In this document: in pieces, positions 56,340-64,000 of the stretch | Numbering within the stretch: position 1 is the first letter of the stretch | Layout: the number at the start of each line of letters is the position of its first letter | Source: DATJCV01 sp963707665 | GTDB taxonomy: Bacteria; Pseudomonadota; Gammaproteobacteria; Burkholderiales; Burkholderiaceae_D | DNA: 64,000 bases | Direction: 5' to 3' | Assembly: GCA_963707665.1 (NCBI GenBank) | Contig: CAVPQU010000009.1 | Span: 135,631-199,630 of the forward strand | The notes under the pieces: model-generated | Told to the model about the DNA's origin: nothing | Database searches by the model: none | Seen by the model: the letters and a program-made list of their open reading frames with translations, nothing else | Made by a program: the position numbers and the translations under genes

Positions 56340-56484
56340 TCATGCCGATGCAGGTAGTCGCCTGGATGTCGCTGTTCTGACGGCACCCGGCATGCAGTCC
56401 GGCCGATCGGCCGCCGATGGGGCTAAAATCACGCTTTGCTTCCCGCTCGCCGTATTAGCCAATCAACCACAACACATCATTCGA

Positions 56485-59158
56485 GTGAAACAAGGACTTT
56501 CGACACGGTCAGAACCCACGCATACGCCAATGATGCAGCAATATTTGCGCATCAAGGCGGAGCACCCGAGCACGCTGGTGTTTTACCGGATGGGGGATTT
56601 CTACGAACTTTTTTTCGACGATGCCGAAAAAGCCGCGCGCCTGCTCGGCATCACGCTGACCCAGCGCGGCACCTCCAACGGCGAGCCGATCAAGATGGCC
56701 GGCGTGCCGTTTCACTCGGTCGACCAGTATCTGGCGCGGCTGGTAAAGGCCGGCGAAGCGGTAGCGATCTGCGAACAGATCGGCGATCCGGCCACCAGCA
56801 AAGGGCCGGTCGAACGCAAGGTGCTGCGCGTGATCACTCCCGGCACCCTGACCGACTCCAGCCTGTTGCCGGAAAAATCGGAACGACCTCTGCTGGCATT
56901 GAATATCGTCCATGCCGGCACGCGCAGGCAGGAGCAGATCGTCCTTGGCCTGGCTTGGCTGTCGCTGGCCAGTGGCGCGCTGACGCTGATGGAATGCGTA
57001 GTCGACGCCAAATCCTTGGAAGCGCGCCTGAAGCAGGAGCTGGAGCGCATCGCACCGGCTGAAATGCTGGCCGCAGAAGTTGGCGATCACGGTGTGCGAT
57101 ATGCTGCCAACAACCACGGTCCCTGACTGGCATTTTGATGTCGCCAGCGGCGAAAAAGCGTTACTGGAACAACTCGGCGTGTCCACCCTGGCCGGCTTCG
57201 GCGCCGACCATTTCACCGCCGCGTTGGGCGCCGCCGGTGCGCTGCTGCGCTATGCGCAAGCCACCCAGGGTAAGGAGCTGCGCCACGTGCGCGCCCTTAC
57301 GGTTGAATCGGAACAGGATTTCATCGGCCTCGACGCCGCCACCCGACGCAATCTGGAGTTGACCGAAACCATCCGCGGCGAGGATGCTTCGTCCGCCTCC
57401 CCGACCCTGTTTTCTTTACTCGACCATTGCCGTACCGCGATGGGTTCGCGCCTCTTGCGCCACTGGCTGCATCACGCACGGCGCGAACAATCGGCGGCGC
57501 GCGCACGGCACGCAGCAATCGCCGTTCTGATCGGCGCCAATGCCACCTCGGCGCTGTCAGCCACGTTGGCGGCAGTGCCCGATATCGAGCGCATCACGAC
57601 CCGCATCGCGCTGCTGTCGGCGCGGCCGCGCGACTTGGCCGGCTTGCGCGCCGGCTTGCAGCAGTTACCGGCGTTGCAGCAGGTTCTGGCCAGCTGCGAC
57701 CCGGATACGAGTAGCGCCTTGCTGCTGTCGCTACAACAGACCCTGGCGACGCCGCCGGCCTGCCTGGATTTGCTGGAGCGCGCCATTGCGATGGAACCGG
57801 CGGCCATGGTGCGCGACGGCGGCGTCATCGCGCCCGGCTTCGATGCCGAGCTGGACGAGCTGCGCGCGCTATCGGAAAACGCCGGCCAATTCCTGCTCGA
57901 TCTGGAAACCCGCGAACGCGCACGCACCGGCATCGCCAATCTGCGCGTCGAATACAACAAGGTGCACGGCTTCTATATCGAAGTCACGCACGGCCAGACT
58001 GCCAAGGTGCCGGACGATTACCGCCGCCGCCAGACCCTGAAAAATGCCGAGCGCTATATCACGCCCGAATTGAAGGTATTCGAGGATAAGGCATTGTCGG
58101 CGCAGGAGCGTGCGCTGATGCGGGAAAAAATCCTGTACGAACAATTGCTGCTGGATTTGGCGCCGCACATCGCCGGCCTGCAAAGCGTCGCGCAAGCCGT
58201 GGCGCAACTCGACACGCTGGTGGCGCTGGCGACACATGCCCGCAGCCATGACTGGTGCGCCCCGCAACTGGTGGCCGAGCCGATCTTGAGCATCGAGCAA
58301 GGACGCCACCCGGTGGTCGAAAACCAGATCGAGCGCTTCATCGCCAACGACTGCAATTTCAATCCCGAACGCCGCCTGCTGCTCATCACCGGTCCCAACA
58401 TGGGCGGAAAATCGACCTACATGCGGCAAACCGCGCTGATTACGCTGCTGGCCTATGTCGGCAGTTTCGTGCCGGCCGCCAGCGCCACGATCGGCCCGAT
58501 CGATCGCATCTTCACCCGTATCGGCGCCGCCGACGATCTGGCTGGCGGCCGTTCCACCTTCATGGTGGAAATGACCGAATCAGCGGCGATCCTGAATGGC
58601 GCCACCGAAAACTCGCTGGTGCTGATGGATGAAGTCGGGCGCGGCACCTCCACCTTCGACGGCCTCGCGCTGGCGTGGGCAATTGCGCGCCATCTGATCG
58701 AACAGTCGCGCAGCATGACCCTGTTCGCCACGCATTATTTCGAACTGACCCAGTTGCCGCAAACCTGGCCAAGCGCCGCGAACGTGCATTTGTCGGCATT
58801 GGAGCACAAGGACCGCATCGTCTTCCTGCATGCGGTGCAGCCCGGCCCGGCCTCGCAAAGCTACGGCTTGCAGGTGGCGCAACTGGCAGGCGTACCGCCG
58901 GTGGTGATTCGCGCCGCGCGCAAGCATCTGGCACTGCTGGAAGCGCAGTCGGCGTCGGTCGACGGTCAATTCGACCTGTTTGCCGGCGGCGCCAGCACTG
59001 CGATGAGTTCAGAACCGGAGGCAGAGGAAATGAGGCCTGACGACAGCGCCCTGCACGCGGCACTGGACGAGCTCGATCCGGATGCGCTGTCGCCGCGCGC
59101 CGCGCTGGAGGAGTTGTATCGCCTGAAGCAATTGCACGCGGCGCTGCGGCCAGCATGA
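56485..59158 (+). CDS. mutS: DNA mismatch repair ATPase MutS (one frameshift)
   Basis: About 890 residues once an extra base near 57115 is removed (length 3n+1). Mismatch-binding motif PSTLVFYRMGDFYELFFDDA near residue 35 (the FYE motif), connector, lever and clamp segments, then ATPase Walker A LITGPNMGGKSTYMRQ, Walker B VLMDEVGRGTSTFDGLAL, and C-terminal helix-turn-helix. It recognises mispairs and starts repair with MutL. The start is unclear: GTG 56485 with AAGGA directly after it, or ATG 56530 (MMQQYLRIKAEHP). Its stop overlaps the next gene. Confidence 0.95.
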
Positions 59159-60066
59159 AGCGGCACGCGCTTCGATCCGGCTTGCTGTGGCTGGCGCTGG
59201 CATGCAGCACGCCGGCGTTGGGAGCCGACCTCAGTTTTGGCGTGATCCGCCATGCCGACAGCGCGACTCAGGATGAAGCGGTGTTGCGCGCTGCCATTGA
59301 CCAAAGCGATGGCGACAATCTCGGCTTCGTCGTTGCCAACGGTATCAAAGCCAGCGCCGAACCCTGCAGCGACCAGATATACAGCGATCGCAAGATCCTG
59401 CTCGACAGCGCCAAGAACGGTCTGGTCATCTCCCTCGCCGCCAGCGATTGGGCCAGCTGCAAAAACGGCGCCGGCAAGTCGGTCGCGCTGGAGCGCCTCG
59501 CCCGTCTGCGCGAACTGTTTTTCAATGACGATTTTTCGCAGGGCGCGAGCCGGATTCCACTGCTCCGACAATCCTCCACGCCGAAATTCCGCAGCTATGT
59601 GGAAAACGCGCGCTGGGAATTCGGCGACATCCTGTTCGCCACTATCAACCTGCCAGCCAACAACAACCATTACCTAAGCGAAGCCGGGCGCAACAGCGAA
59701 TTCGAGGACCGGCAAATTGCCAATCGGCACTGGCTGCAGCGCCTGTTCCTGCATGCCACCTACAAGAAGTTGCACGGCATCGTGCTGTTTTGCGATGGCG
59801 ATCCGCTGGCACCGCCATCAGCATCCGAGTTGCGCGGCAGAGCGGACGGCTTCGCCGACATGCGGCAGAGGATCACGGCGCTGAGCAAAAAATTTCCCGG
59901 CAGGGTGCTGCTGGTGCACGGACCGGCCAATTTGCCGGCACGCCCTGCGCGCATCGCCTGGCGCGGCAATCTGGGAAGCGTGACGGTCAATCCCGGCTGG
60001 TTGAAAATCTCGGTGCGCCAGGCCGACCCGAAGCTGTTTGCGGTGGCTGGTGAAACGGGACCCTGA
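59155..60066 (+). CDS. Degenerate calcineurin-like phosphoesterase-fold protein, exported
   Basis: A 303-residue protein with a signal peptide (LLWLALACSTPALGADLS). It follows the layout of exported metallophosphoesterases: LSFGVIRHADSATQDEAVL, GFVVANGIKASAEPCSDQIYSDR, SLAASDWASC, LARLRELFFNDDF, FATINLPANNNHYL, and GIVLFCDGDPL. At the metal sites the family usually has GDTPY, HVGDIKA and PGDNEWTDC; here these read RHADS, VANGIKA and AASDWASC. The metal-binding Asp and Asn are largely lost. It probably binds rather than cleaves a phosphoester, or has another role. ATGA overlap with mutS suggests cotranscription. Confidence 0.75.
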   Translation: MKRHALRSGLLWLALACSTPALGADLSFGVIRHADSATQDEAVLRAAIDQSDGDNLGFVVANGIKASAEPCSDQIYSDRKILLDSAKNGLVISLAASDWASCKNGAGKSVALERLARLRELFFNDDFSQGASRIPLLRQSSTPKFRSYVENARWEFGDILFATINLPANNNHYLSEAGRNSEFEDRQIANRHWLQRLFLHATYKKLHGIVLFCDGDPLAPPSASELRGRADGFADMRQRITALSKKFPGRVLLVHGPANLPARPARIAWRGNLGSVTVNPGWLKISVRQADPKLFAVAGETGP

Positions 60067-60196
60067 GACGTCCAGACCGCTCCTTGTCCGGTAATGCCGT
60101 GCCACATCGCACCACTCACAATGTTGGGAGTATGCCAAAATATTGACCGCTACCGGCATATCACGCGGATGGAAATAAAAATACTCCCATAAAAGC

Positions 60197-60233
60197 AAAG
60201 CCCCTGGCGGCAACTTGCACCCAGGGGCTTTTT
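60197..60233. terminator. Bidirectional terminator
   Basis: AAAGCCCCTGG / CCAGGGGCTTT, an 11-bp stem with a 13-base loop, A-rich before and TTT after. It lies between the converging phosphoesterase-like gene and slyD. Confidence 0.9.
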
Positions 60234-60250
60234 CATGACGCTGTACCGGT

Positions 60251-60793
60251 CTAATGGAGCGGATGGCTGCGATAGTGATCGCCAGCGGCCTCGTCTTCAT
60301 CCGAGTCATGATGATGACCGTGCGCACCATGGACATGCCCGTGCGCCACCTCTTCTGCAGTCGCGTCCCGTACTTCGGCCACGTTCAGCGCGAAACGCAG
60401 GGCCATGCCAGCCAGCGGATGATTGCCATCCAGGACCACCTTGTCCTCGGCAATATCGGTAACAGTAAACACCAATGTTTCGTCGCCTTCGTCGTCGCCG
60501 TCGGGCGTGCCCTCGAATTGCATGCCGACCTCCAATGGCGATGGCAACCGGTTGCGCGGCTCGATCTTGACCAGCTCCGGATCGTATTCGCCAAAGGCAT
60601 CGTCTGGCTCCACCTGCAGCATGGTCTGGTAGCCGACATCCTTGCCGTCCAGTGCCGCTTCGATTTTCGGCAGGGTGTTTTCATAGCCACCATGCAGATA
60701 CACCATCGGCTCCTTACTTTCTTCGATCAGATTGCCCTGAGCGTCCGACAACTTGTAATGCACAGTCACAACTGTATTCTTGGCAATCTTCAT
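60251..60793 (-). CDS. slyD: FKBP-type peptidyl-prolyl isomerase SlyD
   Basis: A 180-residue cytosolic isomerase and chaperone. FKBP domain (VVTVHYKLSDAQGNLIEES, VYLHGGYENTLPKIEAAL) with the inserted IF chaperone flap near residues 70-120 (PEDDAFGEYDPELV region, MQFEGTPDGDDEGD). The C-terminus is His-rich (HGHVHGAHGHHHDSDEDE), which binds nickel and other metals. SlyD helps fold proteins and feeds nickel to hydrogenase in some bacteria. AAGGAG lies 6 bases before ATG 60793. Confidence 0.95.
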   Translation of the reverse strand: MKIAKNTVVTVHYKLSDAQGNLIEESKEPMVYLHGGYENTLPKIEAALDGKDVGYQTMLQVEPDDAFGEYDPELVKIEPRNRLPSPLEVGMQFEGTPDGDDEGDETLVFTVTDIAEDKVVLDGNHPLAGMALRFALNVAEVRDATAEEVAHGHVHGAHGHHHDSDEDEAAGDHYRSHPLH

Positions 60794-60914
60794 GCCGGCT
60801 CCTTTCATTTGAATCTGAAGATTATACCTGTGCGTTCCGCCGTCAGTGGCGCTGGCAGCAGGCTTGCAGAGCTCATCCGGCGCTGGTATCGACGCATCCC
60901 TATAAAATAGCGAC

Positions 60915-62048
60915 ATGAAAAATTCTGTTCCTCTCGGCCCCTACTCCACCGCCCATTTCTTGCGCGACTACTGGCATAAAAAACCGCTGCTGATTCGTCA
61001 GGCTTTTCCTGATTTTGCACCCATCCTGTCACGCGACGCGCTGTTCCAACTGGCGCAGCACGATGACGCCGAAGCGCGGCTCGTGACGCATTTCAAACGG
61101 CGCTGGCAAGTAACGAACGGTCCGCTTGCGGGTCTGCCCTCGCCTACACAAAAAAACTGGACCCTGCTGCTGCAAGGCCTGAATCTGCACGATGATGCCG
61201 CCGACCAGCTATTGCGCCGGTTCCGCTTCATCCCGGACGCCCGGCTGGATGATTTGATGGTCAGCTACGCCAGCGATGGCGGCGGCGTGGGACCCCATTT
61301 CGATTCCTACGATGTATTCCTGCTGCAGGCTCAGGGACGGCGCCGCTGGCGCATCGGCGCCCAGACCGATTTGACGCTGGTCGAAGGAGCGGCCCTGAAA
61401 ATCCTGAAAAATTTCGAACCGGAGGAAGAGTTCGTACTGGCCCCGGGCGACATGCTGTACCTGCCGCCACACTATGCCCACGATGGCGTGGCGCTGGGTG
61501 AATGCATGACTTACTCGATCGGCTTTCGCGCGCCTTCCTTTCAGGAGCTGGGGGAAGCCTTCCTGCAGTTCATGGCGGACTCGATCGACCTACCCGGACG
61601 CTATGCCGATCCGGACCTGGTGGTCAGCAAGCGCCCTGCCGAAATCAGCCGCGCCATGCTGACACGCGTGGCGACCGAATTAAACAAAGTGCGCTTCACA
61701 GCAGACGATATTGCGATTTTTCTGGGCCAATATCTGTCCGAGCCGAAGGCCAGTGTTTTTTTCGATACGCCAGCGCAGGCGATGAGCTTCGCGCGCTTCT
61801 TGCGGGCCGCCGGCAAACACGGCGTGCGGCTGGTGCGTAAAACACAGATGCTGCACAGCGGCAAGCACCTGTTCATCAACGGCGAATCGTTTGACATGAC
61901 TCGCGCCGACCAAGCCACCTTGTGCCAACTCGCTAACTTACGCTATCTGGACGGCGCCGCAGTGGCCGCTGCTTCTGACGATGTCAAGCAGGCACTGCAC
62001 CTCTGGTATCAGGACGGCTGGCTGATGTTGCCTTCAGACATTCCCTGA
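60915..62048 (+). CDS. roxA: Ribosomal protein 2-oxoglutarate/Fe(II) hydroxylase (RoxA/YcfD type)
   Basis: A 377-residue cupin (JmjC-like) oxygenase. N-terminal WHKKPLLIRQAFPDFAPILS, iron-binding H-x-D (GVGPHFDSYDVFLLQAQG) with distal His (PPHYAHDGVALGE), then a dimerisation/winged-helix part (RAMLTRVATELNKVRF). YcfD/RoxA hydroxylates Arg81 of ribosomal protein uL16, an oxygen- and temperature-sensitive modification. Cytosolic. It is divergent from slyD with 121 bases between starts, and no other ribosomal gene is nearby. Confidence 0.9.
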   Translation: MKNSVPLGPYSTAHFLRDYWHKKPLLIRQAFPDFAPILSRDALFQLAQHDDAEARLVTHFKRRWQVTNGPLAGLPSPTQKNWTLLLQGLNLHDDAADQLLRRFRFIPDARLDDLMVSYASDGGGVGPHFDSYDVFLLQAQGRRRWRIGAQTDLTLVEGAALKILKNFEPEEEFVLAPGDMLYLPPHYAHDGVALGECMTYSIGFRAPSFQELGEAFLQFMADSIDLPGRYADPDLVVSKRPAEISRAMLTRVATELNKVRFTADDIAIFLGQYLSEPKASVFFDTPAQAMSFARFLRAAGKHGVRLVRKTQMLHSGKHLFINGESFDMTRADQATLCQLANLRYLDGAAVAAASDDVKQALHLWYQDGWLMLPSDIP

Positions 62049-62417
62049 CGGTTGCGCAGGCTAAATATTCGCGTGAGTCGGCAAGCAAGCATGAATTTTT
62101 TACCAAGGCATGGCATACATAACATATAGCCGTGACCGTTGCCGCACCGCTCGGAAACCGATTATTTTTTAGCAAACCTGTGCTGCTCAAAAAGGTTTTC
62201 ATACGAACCCGTTTAACATCTGTTGCGTCCTTACATCCGGTTACTAAAAGGAAAATTCTTTCCCGCTTGACAAATCAAATTCAGTTATAATCACGGGCTG
62301 GAAAGTTTTCGTTTTATCGCATTGCAGTATTGTTCAACAATCACGACGAAAACGTTCTGGGAGCGATAATTACCGGTAATTATTAATCGCAAATTTGAAC
62401 ATCATTAAGGAAGATTC
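62049..62417. promoter_or_regulatory. AT-rich leader and likely promoter region of the lipoprotein gene
   Basis: About 370 bases without a gene. A TATAAT box lies at 62286-62291 in TTCAGTTATAATCACGGGC, so the 5' leader would be about 120 bases. A TTGACA at 62267-62272 is only 13 bases from it and is probably not its -35 partner. Further downstream are a 13-base palindrome ATTGTTCAACAAT (62329-62341) and an 18-base palindrome (62366-62383). Confidence 0.5.
62366..62383. promoter_or_regulatory. Perfect 18-bp operator-like palindrome
   Basis: ATAATTACC followed directly by GGTAATTAT, perfectly symmetric, 34 bases before the lipoprotein ATG. In RNA it could not form a usable loop, so a DNA-binding dimer site is the natural reading. 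The regulator is unknown. Confidence 0.55.
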
Positions 62418-62669
62418 ATGAAAAAGACGCTATTGATCGCTGCTCTGCTGGCCGTTGCACTGTCTGCTTGCAGCAAAAAAGAAGAAGCTGCCGCTCCTGT
62501 GGAAGCACCTGCTGTAGAAGCTCCTGCTGCTGCTCCTGCTGAAGCTGCCCCTGCTGCTCCGGCCGCAGATGCCGCTCCTGCTGCTGATGCTGCCGCCGCC
62601 GCTCCGGCTGCCAGCGATGCCGCTCCTGCTGCTGACGCTGCTGCCGCTGCCCCGGCCGCATCCAACTAA
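62418..62669 (+). CDS. Small Ala/Pro-rich lipoprotein
   Basis: An 83-residue precursor. Signal peptide MKKTLLIAALLAVALSAC with lipobox LSAC; lipidated Cys at residue 18, followed by SKKEE. The mature 65 residues are low-complexity repeats of Ala, Pro, Glu and Asp (VEAPAVEAPAAAPAEAAPAA style, about 60% Ala), switching from Glu- to Asp-containing units half way. No fold is expected; such chains act as flexible tethers or spacers. Family unknown, though short Ala-rich lipoproteins are common in Burkholderiales. AAGGAAGA ribosome site 7 bases before the ATG, terminator 27 bases after the stop. Confidence 0.8.
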   Translation: MKKTLLIAALLAVALSACSKKEEAAAPVEAPAVEAPAAAPAEAAPAAPAADAAPAADAAAAAPAASDAAPAADAAAAAPAASN

Positions 62670-62693
62670 GCACAGCGACAAGTACCACGCATG

Positions 62694-62727
62694 CAAAAAA
62701 AGCCGACCTGTGAGTCGGCTTTTTTGT
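62694..62727. terminator. Terminator after the lipoprotein gene
   Basis: AGCCGAC / GTCGGCT stem with a 6-base loop, flanked by seven A before and six T after, hence active in both directions toward the converging ada gene. Confidence 0.93.
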
Positions 62728-62788
62728 TATGCGCTCTTCACCATCGGCCGTCGAGCCAGCAACATCCTTTCATTTCCGCCATGGCCAT

Positions 62789-63892
62789 TCATGCGGCCTT
62801 GTCCTTTCCCGCCGGCACGCGGGCTTCACTCTCGAGCAATATCCGTTTACGTTCCACGCCCCAACGATAGCCGGCCAGGCTACCATCGTTGCGCACCACG
62901 CGATGACACGGAATGGCAACCGCGAGCGCATTGGCACCGCAAGCTTGCGCCACCGCCCGCACCGCACGCGGGGCGCCAATCCGGTTGGCAATTTCGGTGT
63001 AGCTGGCCGTCTGGCCGAAAGGAATTTCACGCAGGGCCTGCCAAACACGCTGTTGAAAAGCGCTCCCTCTGATATCTAGCGGTAAATCCAGGCCGATGCC
63101 CGGTGCTTCGACAAAGCCCACGACCCTAGCCACCAACTGTTCAAATTCGGCATCGCCGCCGATCAGGCTGGCATGCGGAAAGCGATCTTGCAAATCGTGC
63201 GCAAGCTGCTGCGGATCGTCCCCCAGCAAAATGGCACAAATACCGCGCTCGCTTTGCGCCACCAGAATCGAACCAAGCGAGCATTCACCAATCGCGAACC
63301 TGATTTCCGTATTGCTGCCGCCCGTGCGATAACTACCGGGCATCATGCCCAATACCTGATCCGAGCTTTCATAGAAACGGCTATTGGAATGGTAGCCGGC
63401 GTCAAAAATCGCTGCCGTCACGCTGCTGCTCGCGCCAAGCTGGTTACGCAAGCGTTGCTCGCGGCGCGCCATTGCATATTGGCGCGGCGTCAAGCCAGTC
63501 ACTTCCTTGAACAGCCGATGAAAGTGATGGGCGCTTACGCCGACGCGTGTTGCCAATTCGTTCAGATGCGGAATTTGCTCCGCTTCCTCAATCACCCGAC
63601 AGGCGATGGTGACTTTGGCTACATATTGTTCCATTCGCGACGGCCGGTTGGGCATGCATCGCTTGCAGGCACGAAAACCTGCCCGTTCGGCGTCTTCACA
63701 GGTGGCGTGAAAACTGACGTTTTCCGGACGCGCCAACCGGGCGGTACATGAAGGACGGCAATACACGCCGGTGCTTTTCACGGCGTAATAAAAACTGCCG
63801 TCCATGCTCGGGTCTTTGGCGATGATGGCGGCCCAGCGCGGGTCGCTCAAAGTCGCCGCCGCCAACTGGCTCTTTCTTGCCGATGCGCTCAT
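62789..63892 (-). CDS. ada: Ada, methylphosphotriester-DNA methyltransferase, activator and O6-methylguanine methyltransferase
   Basis: A 367-residue three-part protein. Zinc domain with Cys residues YCRPSC (45 and 49) and FRACKRC near 75-78; Cys45 takes methyl from phosphotriesters, turning Ada into an activator. Then an AraC-type helix-turn-helix (LNELATRVGVSAHHFHRLF). C-terminal O6-alkylguanine methyltransferase with the acceptor Cys in ALAVAIPCHRVVRND near 329. It repairs alkylated DNA and induces the adaptive response. Start ATG 63892 with CAGGAG 6 bases upstream; GTG 63895 is next to it. It is not broken. Confidence 0.96.
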   Translation of the reverse strand: MSASARKSQLAAATLSDPRWAAIIAKDPSMDGSFYYAVKSTGVYCRPSCTARLARPENVSFHATCEDAERAGFRACKRCMPNRPSRMEQYVAKVTIACRVIEEAEQIPHLNELATRVGVSAHHFHRLFKEVTGLTPRQYAMARREQRLRNQLGASSSVTAAIFDAGYHSNSRFYESSDQVLGMMPGSYRTGGSNTEIRFAIGECSLGSILVAQSERGICAILLGDDPQQLAHDLQDRFPHASLIGGDAEFEQLVARVVGFVEAPGIGLDLPLDIRGSAFQQRVWQALREIPFGQTASYTEIANRIGAPRAVRAVAQACGANALAVAIPCHRVVRNDGSLAGYRWGVERKRILLESEARVPAGKDKAA

Positions 63893-64000
63893 CACAAACT
63901 CCTGCCACGGTGTTGATAGTGATTAGCAGTTTAGCGACCGCCTGCGGCAAGCGCACTCCGTTCCTTGCTTTCCAATTTAGTACTTTATGTGTCTTGCCAG

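Noticed and set aside
62267..62291. TTGACA and TATAAT as one sigma-70 promoter
   Set aside because: Only 13 bases between them; normal spacing is 16-18. Only the TATAAT is kept as a likely -10.

Overview
The window looks like a chromosomal segment of a high-GC betaproteobacterium of the order Burkholderiales, most plausibly family Oxalobacteraceae. The basis is the hemC-hemD-hemX-hemY block divergent from ppc, the argH gene divergent from a LytS/LytR-type pair, and the general protein similarity. I recognise these from family knowledge; no search was run. No rRNA, tRNA or CRISPR array was seen.

Layout. 1-8.6 kb: the start of nadE, an acyltransferase-like gene, a Ser/Thr kinase, an EamA exporter, a hydratase and a short-chain dehydrogenase, a lone ABC substrate-binding protein, an aminotransferase and an Lrp-type regulator. 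8.8-9.3 kb: ppa. 9.5-16.1 kb: a LysR regulator followed by a set matching bacterial itaconate degradation (itaconyl-CoA hydratase, CoA-transferase, citramalyl-CoA lyase), with an acyl-CoA dehydrogenase and an MmgE/PrpD protein. 16.1-27.3 kb: haem synthesis genes, ppc, a repeat-rich intergenic stretch, a LytS/LytR pair and argH. 27.4-32.2 kb: a copper-resistance cluster behind a textbook CueR-type promoter. 32.2-35.9 kb: catalase, a broken YceI gene, a dead IS3 copy and a PaaI thioesterase; this part looks like an accessory scar. 36.1-36.8 kb: a GDT1-family manganese exporter behind a yybP-ykoY manganese riboswitch. 37.3-41.8 kb: a complete livKHMGF-type ABC importer. 42.1-45.9 kb: a TRAP transporter. 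46.6-56.3 kb: a PQQ (pyrroloquinoline quinone) island. 56.5-63.9 kb: mutS, a degenerate phosphoesterase-like protein, slyD, a ribosomal oxygenase, an Ala-rich lipoprotein and ada.

The most interesting system is the PQQ island. One co-directional run encodes a periplasmic PQQ alcohol dehydrogenase, a dihaem cytochrome c, a cytochrome b561, a YVTN beta-propeller and a TonB receptor closely resembling the Escherichia coli PQQ importer PqqU/YncD. The dehydrogenase carries the extra Asp two residues after the catalytic Asp that marks lanthanide-dependent enzymes. A second TonB receptor, a 37-residue ORF and an ankyrin protein face the other way. No pqq biosynthesis gene is in the window, so cofactor scavenging is a real possibility.

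Quality warning. More than 20 frameshifts interrupt otherwise well-conserved genes, including hemD, mutS, ppc, livG and copA. Most that I could resolve are single-base insertions, and essential genes are hit, so I read them mainly as sequence errors. Genes so affected are reported as one CDS spanning the break.
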